Assembly (NCBI GenBank): GCA_948579355.1
Contig: CAPAOV010000021.1
Location: 1-47,524 of the forward strand
From: an uncultured Eubacterium sp.
GTDB lineage: Bacteria; Bacillota; Clostridia; Lachnospirales; Lachnospiraceae
DNA length: 47,524 bases
Direction of reading: 5' to 3'
A program made the translations under genes and the position numbers. Below the pieces are notes generated by a model that searched no databases, was not told the origin of the DNA, and saw only the letters and a list, made by a program, of their open reading frames with translations. Positions within the stretch are counted from its first letter, which is position 1, and each line of letters starts with the position of its first letter. Shown piece after piece: positions 16,378-24,309 of this stretch.

Positions 16378-18693
16378 TTAAACTAATCCCTTAATTACCT
16401 GTGTAGGGTCTATTCGATTTTTCCAATCCCACCTAAATAGCTCAAAATGCAAGTGGACACCGGTAGCCTTGCCTGTCTGTCCAATATAACCGATAATTTC
16501 TCCCTTATTCACTTTGCGCGCTCCCTGTTGCTGTCCTACAAACCGGCTCAAATGGCAATACTTTGCTTTATATTGATTATCTGCTGATGTAAATTCAATA
16601 TATTTACCATAGCTTTTATAATACTTTTTGCCATTTTCAATTCGGAATGCTTCTTTATACTCTACCGTTCCGTCTGCTATTGCATAAACCGGAGTCGAAG
16701 TTGATACATTTCTATTGATATCGTGATAGCCATACCATCCGGAATCCTTTGTTTCCCCTGAGAATTTGCAATTGGCAGGAACAGGGGAGCCAAGTCCTGT
16801 CGATTTTACTATCACGCTCACCGTAGTGGTCTGCCCGTTAAATGCCCTTGCCGTTATAGTCGTTGTTCCTGCTTTCACCGCCTTAACCGTACCGTTGGAA
16901 ACAGTTGCCACATTTTGATTTTTAGTAAACCATTGAATTGCCTTGTTGTTGGCAAAAACACAATACGGCTCATAAGAAATGGATATATTTTGCGTCTTTC
17001 CCTCCTCTAACGTCAGTGCGGTCGGTGTGGCTATAATGGCGTTTGTCTCGCTAATTGTCCACTTTTGCGCAGCCGTATTATTTACTCCGTATATTTGTAT
17101 GTTTGTTCCATTCTTTTTTTTCGCACTGTCTACATCAAGACATACGTTGCCTAGTTTACTCTTTATTACAAAATCTTTTCCTGCCTGACAAATGCGCCAC
17201 TTTTGTCCATCCCACGGTTTTGATTCATACAAACTGACATTGCTTCCGGCTTTCTTTGTATTTCCATTTACATTCAGGCATTTTCCCGATAGCGGACTTA
17301 TAAACTTGTACCAGCCATCCCCCGTCGGTCTTATGTAAAATTTTTGTGCAATACTGTTATTGCTTTCATATATTTGTATATTGGTGAAATTTGCTGTTTT
17401 GTTTCCATCCACATCCAGAGCCATTTTAGTATTCAGCTTTGTTTTAATCGTATATAGGCCGTCAACAATATTGACATATGGTGTCGTCGTCTCCATTAAT
17501 TTCCATTTCTGTGCATCGCTATTACTTTTTTGGAATGATACTACATTAGCGCCGTTTTGCACTTTGCCACTGACATGCAGAAAACGGTTGAGTTTATTCA
17601 TAATCGTGTAATACCCATTTCCCGCGGAATAGAAACGCCACTTTTGCGCATCACTATTGTTGTCTTTAAAAAGATGTACGTTGGTGTTATTTTTATTGGA
17701 ACCGCCGTTTACATCAAGACATTTTTTCGGAAAGGTATTTGATATTTTGTACCAGCCGTACTTGTCCCCTTCAATTGTGAATTTCTGGGAAACCGTATTG
17801 TTATTTTTGTATATCTGTATATTAGTTCCGTCTGCCGTTCCATTGCCATACACATCAAGCATGAAATCCTTTGCCAATTTTGAATTGAATTTATAAATCC
17901 CCTCTTTTATTTTTATACTCCCATCATTTACCTCCACTATTACACTGGCAGTCTTTCCATTTGATGTTTTTGCTGTAACTGTTGCTTTCCCGCTTCCAAT
18001 CGCTTTTATTACTCCGTTTGCTACGGTAACAATATTTTTATCTGTTGTCGACCAAACTATTTTCTTTAACGTTGCCTTAGATGGCGTCATAGTTACGGAC
18101 AGCTTCTGACTTGCACCTATGCTCGTTAATTTTAGGGACTTGGTATTGAATTTAATAGCTGTCGGATACACTACTTTTTTTAATTTCCATTTTTGTGCGT
18201 CAGTCTGATTACTTTTATAAACCTGAACATTACTGCCGTTCACTTTCTTACACCCATCCACGTCTAAACAGAACTCAGCTTTATTCAACTTATTTTTTAT
18301 ATAATAAAATCCGTTGCCTGCTGAATAAAAGCGCCATTTTTGTGCGTCGGTTCCGTTATAATCATGGAGCTGCACGTTAGCTCCGGAGTTCTTATTACCA
18401 TCTTTTACATCCACAACCTTTTTCGACGAATGCATGGAAATCTTATACCAACCGGAACCCAGATGAACAATATCAAATTGCTGCGATATCGTTTCATTGT
18501 CTGTATAAATCTGAATATTGGTTCCGTTTGCTTTCTTTCCTCCGTCAACATCCAGCATCATATTACTGCTAACCTTACTGTTAATGGAATAAGTGCCATC
18601 CTCTATTTTTACATAGGCGGACGCTGTTTTAGCCCCCAGGATAATGCCGGCAAACAGAAAGGCTGTCACTACTAAACAATAAAATTTATTCAT
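16378..18693 (-). CDS. Secreted wall-associated protein: ricin-type lectin repeats, two Big_2 domains, degenerate M23 peptidase
   Basis: 771 residues. A Sec signal peptide (1-26, ending KTASA) is followed by ricin-B-type block 1 (27-174), Big_2 domain (175-255), ricin blocks 2 (256-402) and 3 (403-550), a second Big_2 (551-632) and an M23/LytM-like domain (633-771). The ricin blocks carry nine QxW/QxF motifs (AQKW, SQKF); in each block the first lobe has F in place of W. The M23 domain keeps TPVYAIADGTV, YCHLSRF and the HLHFE metal motif, but HxxxD is not seen; HD occurs side by side instead. Such proteins bind glycans and trim peptidoglycan outside the cell. RBS GGAGG lies 7 nt before the ATG. 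Catalytic activity is uncertain. Confidence 0.9.
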   Translation of the reverse strand: MNKFYCLVVTAFLFAGIILGAKTASAYVKIEDGTYSINSKVSSNMMLDVDGGKKANGTNIQIYTDNETISQQFDIVHLGSGWYKISMHSSKKVVDVKDGNKNSGANVQLHDYNGTDAQKWRFYSAGNGFYYIKNKLNKAEFCLDVDGCKKVNGSNVQVYKSNQTDAQKWKLKKVVYPTAIKFNTKSLKLTSIGASQKLSVTMTPSKATLKKIVWSTTDKNIVTVANGVIKAIGSGKATVTAKTSNGKTASVIVEVNDGSIKIKEGIYKFNSKLAKDFMLDVYGNGTADGTNIQIYKNNNTVSQKFTIEGDKYGWYKISNTFPKKCLDVNGGSNKNNTNVHLFKDNNSDAQKWRFYSAGNGYYTIMNKLNRFLHVSGKVQNGANVVSFQKSNSDAQKWKLMETTTPYVNIVDGLYTIKTKLNTKMALDVDGNKTANFTNIQIYESNNSIAQKFYIRPTGDGWYKFISPLSGKCLNVNGNTKKAGSNVSLYESKPWDGQKWRICQAGKDFVIKSKLGNVCLDVDSAKKKNGTNIQIYGVNNTAAQKWTISETNAIIATPTALTLEEGKTQNISISYEPYCVFANNKAIQWFTKNQNVATVSNGTVKAVKAGTTTITARAFNGQTTTVSVIVKSTGLGSPVPANCKFSGETKDSGWYGYHDINRNVSTSTPVYAIADGTVEYKEAFRIENGKKYYKSYGKYIEFTSADNQYKAKYCHLSRFVGQQQGARKVNKGEIIGYIGQTGKATGVHLHFELFRWDWKNRIDPTQVIKGLV

Positions 18694-18756
18694 AAGAATA
18701 CCTCCATTCTCTATATATACCTGCCGCTTCTACTTTTTATTGTAAATCCTTTCAAA

Positions 18757-19074
18757 TTATTTTCCACTTATTACTGATTGCAATTTTCCCATCGTTTTTT
18801 TTACATCACGTTTTGTAACTGCACCAGCAATTCCATTTAACGGTGTTTCACCTCCTACCAAACCTCTTATCCAACCGGATAATTTAACCTTATCCTCATA
18901 ATAATCCACTTTGATAGCGCGTACTCCTGTTAATTTAACATCCCCTTTTATCCAAATCATTTCTCCCTCCTGTTCTGCTTCATAGTATCCATCATTCATT
19001 AAAATTTGTACTGCCTGTCTTTCAGCCTCCTCCCTGCTACAACCATAGTTTATTTGAATAATTGTTCTCGGCAT
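18757..19074 (-). CDS. Small protein of unknown function
   Basis: 105 residues with no signal peptide or membrane helix. The first half is acidic (CSREEAERQAVQILMNDGYY, then EQEGEMIWIKGD) and the second half basic, ending KRDVKKTMGKLQSVISGK. The strands MIWIKGDVKLTGVRAIKVDY suggest a compact alpha/beta fold. RBS GGAGGAGG is strong, so it is expressed. It sits 46 bp behind the lipoprotein gene and 63 bp before the large secreted protein. I do not recognise the family. Confidence 0.75.
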   Translation of the reverse strand: MPRTIIQINYGCSREEAERQAVQILMNDGYYEAEQEGEMIWIKGDVKLTGVRAIKVDYYEDKVKLSGWIRGLVGGETPLNGIAGAVTKRDVKKTMGKLQSVISGK

Positions 19075-19120
19075 AAATTCCTCCTCCTTTTTTAGCTTTT
19101 AATTTTTGGTATCCAAATTT

Positions 19121-19489
19121 TTATTTTCTTTTATATTCATTTTTATTAAATATTAAAGTATTTCCAGACAAATAGTATAATTTCCTATTTTCAAGCGCCT
19201 CCTCCTTTTTGTCCACACGTTCAAAGGATGCATTCCCGTCCCATTCCATTTTCAAAATAAGCATTCCATCTTCTTGTATTTTCCAATTTGTTGCATCTGC
19301 ACTTGTATGATTTTTATAAACATTTACACAAGTTCCATCATCATAAAAATGCATTCCGTCATCGCTACTTTCACTTTCCACATATACCCAAGTGCCAGTT
19401 ATATCATTTGATGAACCACATCCAACAAATGATATACAAATCAATAACAAACCAACCATTACTAACAACTTCTTTGTCGCTACTCTCAT
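19121..19489 (-). CDS. Small lipoprotein with a lipocalin-like domain
   Basis: 122 residues. The signal KKLLVMVGLLLICISFVGC ends in a lipobox (FVGC, Cys near residue 24), so the protein should be lipidated and held on the outer face of the membrane. The mature part begins DITGTWVY and has strands MHFYDDGTCVNV, TNWKIQEDGMLIL and NTLIFNKNEYKR, the pattern of the small lipocalin-like GTW domains. RBS GGAGG precedes the ATG. A palindrome (19534-19561) lies 45 bp upstream, beside a TATAAA that could be its -10. The ligand is unknown. Confidence 0.8.
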   Translation of the reverse strand: MRVATKKLLVMVGLLLICISFVGCGSSNDITGTWVYVESESSDDGMHFYDDGTCVNVYKNHTSADATNWKIQEDGMLILKMEWDGNASFERVDKKEEALENRKLYYLSGNTLIFNKNEYKRK

Positions 19490-19533
19490 ACTGTAATTCC
19501 TCCATTCTCAATGTCCTGTTCACATTTTATACT

Positions 19534-19561
19534 AATGTCAAAAGGTATACTTTTTGACATT
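19534..19561. repeat. Palindrome copy 1 (possible operator or recombination site)
   Basis: The 24-bp core 19536-19559 reads TGTCAAAA, GGTATACT, TTTTGACA, and pairs with itself except for one base pair. The copy lies upstream of the lipoprotein gene. The same core, in the same orientation, recurs exactly at 19691-19714. Confidence 0.75.
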
Positions 19562-19683
19562 CTTTCTTATGCAGCCATTTTCACATAAAATTATAAAAAT
19601 AAACCTGTTTTTACCTCAAATTTTTCCTAAAATATAAAATTTTCTTGCATTACACATAAAAAAGTAGTAAAATATTTCTTGTA

Positions 19684-19721
19684 AAAAGAGTGTCAAAAGG
19701 TATACTTTTTGACACTCTTTT
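19684..19721. repeat. Palindrome copy 2, extended to 38 bp
   Basis: The same 24-bp core is here flanked by AAAAGAG and CTCTTTT, giving a nearly perfect 38-bp palindrome just downstream of the resolvase gene. With the T-tract on the minus strand it could also serve as the resolvase terminator. Between the two copies lie 131 bp of very AT-rich DNA without an ORF. Confidence 0.75.
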
Positions 19722-19763
19722 CATATGCACAACCCATCTGTTTTAAGGGCTTTTTTCGAGATA

Positions 19764-20372
19764 TCACCCTTTATAACTTAACTTCCTCAATCTGCGGTAA
19801 AACGTTGATTTGCTTATTTTGCATTTTCGCAGTGCTTCTTTTAAGGTAATTTCCTTATTTTTCCAGCGGCATACAATTGTTTCGAAATTCTTTGGTATTG
19901 AGGCCTCTGGCCGTCCAAAGCGGACGCCGTTTTTCTTGGCGGCGGCAATGCCCTCTTCCTGTCGTCTGTGGATATTTTCCCTCTCGCTTTCGGCAACGAA
20001 AGACAATATCTGCAAAACCAAATCCGCAATAAACGTTCCCATCAAATCCTTTCCATTCCGCGTGTCCAGAAGCGGCATATCAATTACACAAATATCAACG
20101 CCTATTTCCTTTGTCAGTATTCTCCACTGCTCCTGCACTTCCACATAGTTGCGGCCGAGCCTGTCGATACTGACTATGTACAGTAAATCTCCGGTTTGCA
20201 GCAGAGACAGCATTTTCTCATAATTTTGTCTGTGAAAATCTTTTCCTGTCTGCTTGTCAACATAGATATTTTCCTTTCTTATTCCGGCATTTAACATCGC
20301 TGTTATCTGACGGCTCACATTCTGCTCCATACTCGACACCCGCACATATCCATATTCTATTCCTTTTTTCAT
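19764..20372 (-). CDS. Serine resolvase/invertase
   Basis: 202 residues, the usual size of small Tn3/Hin-type serine recombinases. The N-terminal catalytic domain has YVRVSSMEQN with the nucleophile Ser near residue 13, followed by R22 (VSRQ), IVSIDRLGRN (catalytic Arg pair) and ESERENIHRRQEEG for the E-helix. The C terminus has GRPEASIP and an HTH (TLKEALRKCKISKSTFYRRL). It cuts and rejoins DNA at paired palindromic sites; two identical palindromes lie directly downstream. RBS AAAAGGAGGAAG precedes the ATG. No transposase is seen beside it, so it may be a remnant of an element or a resident site-specific switch. Confidence 0.92.
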   Translation of the reverse strand: MKKGIEYGYVRVSSMEQNVSRQITAMLNAGIRKENIYVDKQTGKDFHRQNYEKMLSLLQTGDLLYIVSIDRLGRNYVEVQEQWRILTKEIGVDICVIDMPLLDTRNGKDLMGTFIADLVLQILSFVAESERENIHRRQEEGIAAAKKNGVRFGRPEASIPKNFETIVCRWKNKEITLKEALRKCKISKSTFYRRLRKLSYKG

Positions 20373-20388
20373 CTAATCTTCCTCCTTT

Positions 20389-20488
20389 TAACCACGAACG
20401 TCACGCTTCGCGAGACCACTTGGTTCGCGGGTGCGCTTCAATATCTGCGAGCAAGCCCGCAGGTATTCTCTCTTTACTTTCGCGTAAA
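20389..20488. other. GC-rich stretch with small inverted repeats
   Basis: Between the resolvase and pyk there are small inverted repeats: CGCGA near 20411 with TCGCG near 20428, and CTGCG near 20447 with CGCAG near 20460. It stands out from its AT-rich surroundings. No ORF with a ribosome binding site is present. It resembles a small dispersed intergenic element, but with one copy seen I cannot say more. Confidence 0.35.
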
Positions 20489-20523
20489 TAAAAAAAATCC
20501 TACTGTATTTCTACAATAGGATT
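20489..20523 (-). terminator. Terminator of pyk
   Basis: On the minus strand AATCCTATTGT pairs with ACAGTAGGATT (one G-U pair) around a 6-nt loop, followed by a run of eight or nine T. Confidence 0.88.
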
Positions 20524-20548
20524 CTCTAAAAATCAAAAGGAAATCACA

Positions 20549-21964
20549 TCATACCTTTACTACTTTCATCATATTTGTTGTTCCAGATTGACCGAGTGGA
20601 ACGCCGGAAGTAATAACCGCCAAATCCCCGTCTTTCAGCAGTTCTTCTTTCTTTCCCTGCTCTACCGCATGGGAAAACAGTTCCAGTACATCAACTTTTT
20701 CATCGAGAAGAAGTGGTTTCACGCCCCAGCTCATGGCGAGCTGACGCCACACCCTGCGGGAAGTCGTGCCACCGAGTATCGGGCATGCCGGACGAAAACG
20801 GGAAATCATCTTTGCCGCCCGTCCGGTTTTTGTTACTGCAATTATTGCAGAGGCGCCAAGGTCATAAGCCGTTGTACAAGTGGCATGACATACTGCGTCG
20901 GTGATGTCCGGATTTTCCAACCGGCCCCTGTTGAAGAAACGTTTCTTATAATGAATATGTTTCTCGATATTTTCGGCAATTCTCACCATCGTCGAGACCG
21001 CTTCTACCGGAAACTTTCCGGCTGCGGTTTCGCCAGACAACATAATGGCGCTCGTGCCGTCATAAATCGCATTGGCCACATCCGTCACTTCGGCGCGGGT
21101 CGGCCGCGGATTCGTAATCATTGATTCGAGCATTTGCGTAGCCGTAATCACCTGTTTTCCCGCTTCATAAACTTTACTGATTATCATTTTCTGCAGCACG
21201 GGAACTTCCTCTTCCGGCAGCTCAACGCCCATATCCCCGCGCGCAATCATAATTCCGTCGGAAACTTCTATAATCTCGTCAATATTTTCAACGCCCTCGC
21301 GATTTTCAATCTTTGCTATAACAAGAATGCCGTCGCCGCCGTTTTCATGGAGAAAACTCCGCAAGTCCCTGATGTCCTGCGCCGTTCTCACAAAGGACGC
21401 CGCAATAAAATCAAAATCCTGATTAATTCCGAATATTAAATCACTTTTATCCTGCTCACTCAAATACGGTATATTCAGATGAATCTCCGGAATGTTGACG
21501 CCTTTATAATTCGAGAGAACACTGTCGTTCTCAACCCGACAGACAACCGATGTTTCACGTACTTCCTCCACGCGCATCTCAACTAAACCGTCGTTAATAA
21601 GGATTCGTGTTCCCACTTCCACTTCCTTTGGTAAATCCTGATAAGAAACATGGCTTATCGTCTCGTCACCCATCACATCTTCCGTCGTCAACTCAAATGC
21701 CTGTCCTGCTTTTAGGGAAACTTTTCCGTCTGCAAAATTCCCCAAGCGGATTTCCGGCCCTTTCGTATCCAAAAGCATAGCCAGCGGTTTCTTGCATTTC
21801 TTCTGAATTTCCCGAAACTCATCAACTCTCTTCTGGTGTATTTCATGGTCTCCATGTGAAAAATTAAAACGTGCTACATTCATTCCCTGAGCGATACACT
21901 GCTCAAGAACGCCATCCTTATCTGTTGAGGGTCCCAATGTACATACAATCTTTGTTTTAGGCAT
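20549..21964 (-). CDS. pyk: Pyruvate kinase
   Basis: 471 residues, the compact form without the extra C-terminal PEP-utiliser domain found in Bacillus enzymes. It converts phosphoenolpyruvate and ADP to pyruvate and ATP in glycolysis. Visible motifs are RFNFSHGDH, LLDTKGPEIR, VIAKIENREG (active-site Lys), MIARGDMGVELP and ITATQMLESMITNPRPTRAE. The Glu in TKGPEIR (residue 71) is the residue typical of potassium-dependent pyruvate kinases. The C-terminal domain carries VTKTGRAAKMISRFRP, an effector-site-like loop. It starts 6 nt after the stop of the carboxypeptidase gene with RBS AAAGGAGAT, so the two are an operon, and a strong terminator follows. Confidence 0.97.
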   Translation of the reverse strand: MPKTKIVCTLGPSTDKDGVLEQCIAQGMNVARFNFSHGDHEIHQKRVDEFREIQKKCKKPLAMLLDTKGPEIRLGNFADGKVSLKAGQAFELTTEDVMGDETISHVSYQDLPKEVEVGTRILINDGLVEMRVEEVRETSVVCRVENDSVLSNYKGVNIPEIHLNIPYLSEQDKSDLIFGINQDFDFIAASFVRTAQDIRDLRSFLHENGGDGILVIAKIENREGVENIDEIIEVSDGIMIARGDMGVELPEEEVPVLQKMIISKVYEAGKQVITATQMLESMITNPRPTRAEVTDVANAIYDGTSAIMLSGETAAGKFPVEAVSTMVRIAENIEKHIHYKKRFFNRGRLENPDITDAVCHATCTTAYDLGASAIIAVTKTGRAAKMISRFRPACPILGGTTSRRVWRQLAMSWGVKPLLLDEKVDVLELFSHAVEQGKKEELLKDGDLAVITSGVPLGQSGTTNMMKVVKV

Positions 21965-21970
21965 CCGTTA

Positions 21971-23368
21971 CTATCTCCTTTTCCGATAATATAGTCCTCT
22001 CCCGTTTGAACTCTCTTTCCTGCGGTTCCGCTTGTAATGATTTTTTCTTATGCGGTGTTCCCGCCTGCTGTAAAACTGCATAATTGCCACTGTTGCGCAT
22101 CCTACAGAGAATAAAATAATAAGAATAACTAAAATTACTTTCTTCCACGGGAATGGCTTTTCTCTGGCCTTTTCAATCGCGGCATCAAACCATTTCGACA
22201 TATCAATACTGTCATCCAAAACCGGATAATTCTTATTTTCGTAGTAAATTTCAGCGCCGCCTACTTGTTTTCCCTTATAAGTATATGTTATTTTCCCAAT
22301 ATTTTTCTTCCTATTTGTAATTTCTTTTGGCTGTTCATATAATTCAATCTTCCGCTGGGCCTGATTCAGCGGCACTCCCTTTGGCAGTAAAACACCCGCA
22401 TTCTGCTCAAACGTTAAAGGGCTCTGTTTGGAATTGTAGTACGGACTAAATTGCGTAAACAGATTGTTATCATTAATCGCCATATTGGCATTTTGATTTA
22501 TGGCATGTCTGTCGTAATTTTCAAAACAATGATTGAGAATCTTCGTTGTATCTGTATATTCATTCGGCACTGTCCAAGGTGAATTTGGCGCTTTCATAAT
22601 AACTGAAACGAGCGTCATATTATTTTTCTTGGCATAAGTCACTAACGTATACCGGCATTTTATTGTAAAACCTGTCTTTCCGCCGACACAATACTCATAT
22701 AAATATTGCGAAAACGTGCTGGCATACAACATTCCGTGGTGATTGAACAAAGACCGCGGGCCGCTCTTATTCGTCTTGCCGATATTATATCTCTTCGTGC
22801 CGGTAATCTTTGCAAAGGTAGGATTTTTATATGCTTCCCGTGAAATGATTGCCATGTCGTGGGCCGATGTATAATGATTTTTCATCCACAGACCGTTGGC
22901 GTTGGCAAAATGCGTATTGGTACAGCCGAGCTGCTTCGCCCGCACATTCATCATCTTAACAAAATTATCTATGCCGCCGGCGATATGTTCGGCGACACCG
23001 TTGCAGGCTTCATTTGCTGACATAAGAAGAATCGCATATAAACTGTCTTCCATCGACAGTTTTTCCCCCGGCTTTATTTCAATATTAGAAGCATTTATTT
23101 CCAGATTGGTAACGGCTTCCCGCGAATAAGTAACCGTTTCCGATAAGGAAGAATTTTCAATGGCAATCAGGGCCGTCATTATTTTCGTAATACTGGCCGG
23201 ATACTGTTTCTTATCCATGTTTTTCTCATATAAAATCGTTCCTGACTGTACATCCATTACAATCGCCGATTCTGCTGATATAGATGGTTTTTTCTTGGCA
23301 TCAATATCAGAATGAAATAAAAGCAGTCCTATTATACATACTAGAAATGTAACATATTGCTTTTTCAT
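21971..23368 (-). CDS. D-alanyl-D-alanine carboxypeptidase (S11 family, low-molecular-weight PBP)
   Basis: 465 residues. Signal peptide at 1-24. The three active-site motifs are S59-ITK62 (YPASITKIM), S117-A-N119 and K231-T-G (CVGGKTGFT). The enzyme removes the terminal D-Ala of peptidoglycan pentapeptides and so limits cross-linking. A beta-rich middle region (about 300-400) is followed by a C-terminal membrane helix (KVILVILIILFSVGCATVAI) and a very basic cytoplasmic tail (RREHRIRKNHYKRNRRK). The enzyme is thus anchored by a true helix, not by the amphipathic C-terminal segment usual in the family. RBS GGAGGAG precedes the ATG. It is driven by a good promoter and leads into pyk. Confidence 0.94.
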   Translation of the reverse strand: MKKQYVTFLVCIIGLLLFHSDIDAKKKPSISAESAIVMDVQSGTILYEKNMDKKQYPASITKIMTALIAIENSSLSETVTYSREAVTNLEINASNIEIKPGEKLSMEDSLYAILLMSANEACNGVAEHIAGGIDNFVKMMNVRAKQLGCTNTHFANANGLWMKNHYTSAHDMAIISREAYKNPTFAKITGTKRYNIGKTNKSGPRSLFNHHGMLYASTFSQYLYEYCVGGKTGFTIKCRYTLVTYAKKNNMTLVSVIMKAPNSPWTVPNEYTDTTKILNHCFENYDRHAINQNANMAINDNNLFTQFSPYYNSKQSPLTFEQNAGVLLPKGVPLNQAQRKIELYEQPKEITNRKKNIGKITYTYKGKQVGGAEIYYENKNYPVLDDSIDMSKWFDAAIEKAREKPFPWKKVILVILIILFSVGCATVAIMQFYSRREHRIRKNHYKRNRRKESSNGRGLYYRKRR

Positions 23369-23399
23369 TTTTCTCCTCCATGTACTTGAATTCTATTCT

Positions 23400-23428
23400 A
23401 TCATACACGATTTTATATATTTTTCCAA
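23400..23428 (-). promoter_or_regulatory. Sigma-A promoter of the carboxypeptidase-pyk operon
   Basis: On the minus strand TTGGAA (23423-23428), a 17-bp spacer and TATGAT (23400-23405) lie about 30 bp before the ATG. Confidence 0.8.
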
Positions 23429-23509
23429 TCTTTTATTTTATAATTTTTCATTTTATGATATATTATGGTACGGAAAGATAAAATTTTTAACATTGAAATG
23501 AGGATTAAT

Positions 23510-24148
23510 ATGAGATTACGCAATATTAAAGGTTCAAAAGAATTTATATCCGCAAGTCCGTTTGTTATACAGACGCCGGAAGATTATAAGGGAAAATGGT
23601 CTTCCCTATTTCAAAATCAAAATCCCCTGCATATTGAAATCGGTATGGGAAAGGGACAATTTATACATCAGTTAGCCGAAAAAAATCCGCAAATAAACTA
23701 TATTGGCATTGAAATGTACTCCAGTGTATTGTATCGCGCTCTGGAAAAACGAGAGGAAACGGATTTAGATAATTTGTATTTTCTGCGCTTTGACGCCAAA
23801 TATTTGGAAGAAATTTTTGATAATGGAGAGGTAGGACGCATTTATCTTAATTTCTCTGACCCTTGGCCGAAAGAGCGGCACAGCAAAAGAAGACTGACCA
23901 GTCCTTTATTTCTTTCACGATATGATAAAATACTGGCGCTGGAGGGATTCATTCAATTCAAAACCGATAACCGCGATTTGTTTGATTTTTCTGTGGAAAC
24001 GGTAGAACAATCCGCCCACTGGCATATAGATGAAATCACTTATGATTTGCACCATAGTGAATTTATAGAAGGAAATATTATGACAGAATATGAAAGCCGT
24101 TTTGTCGCAGAGGGAAAACCGATATGCCGCTTTGTTATTTCCCGCTAA
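23510..24148 (+). CDS. trmB: tRNA (guanine-N7-)-methyltransferase
   Basis: 212 residues from the ATG at 23510, where the family start MRLRNIKGS begins behind AGGA; an ATG at 23465 only adds an untypical leader. It methylates G46 of tRNAs using S-adenosylmethionine. The SAM site is LHIEIGMGKGQFI, and the family signature is NFSDPWPKERHSKRRLT with the catalytic Asp. FKTDNRDLFDFS follows as expected. It is read divergently from the carboxypeptidase gene and is closed by its own terminator. Confidence 0.96.
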   Translation: MRLRNIKGSKEFISASPFVIQTPEDYKGKWSSLFQNQNPLHIEIGMGKGQFIHQLAEKNPQINYIGIEMYSSVLYRALEKREETDLDNLYFLRFDAKYLEEIFDNGEVGRIYLNFSDPWPKERHSKRRLTSPLFLSRYDKILALEGFIQFKTDNRDLFDFSVETVEQSAHWHIDEITYDLHHSEFIEGNIMTEYESRFVAEGKPICRFVISR

Positions 24149-24165
24149 AAAAGCGACACAAAAAA

Positions 24166-24203
24166 AGAACCTTTTTCATACAATAAAGAAAAAGGTTCTT
24201 TTC
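24166..24203 (+). terminator. Terminator of trmB
   Basis: AGAACCTTTTTC (24166-24177) pairs perfectly with GAAAAAGGTTCT (24188-24199), 12 bp, followed by TTTTCT. The A-rich 5' flank could let it stop opposing transcription too. Confidence 0.88.
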
Positions 24204-24309
24204 TATGTCATCTTCTTTTCAACGAAAACTTTCTTCAAAATTATACCGCAGCCGGGGCTCTAAAAAGTTACTTCGCATTCTTCTTTCTCTGGAAGAAATT
24301 AAAAAATTA

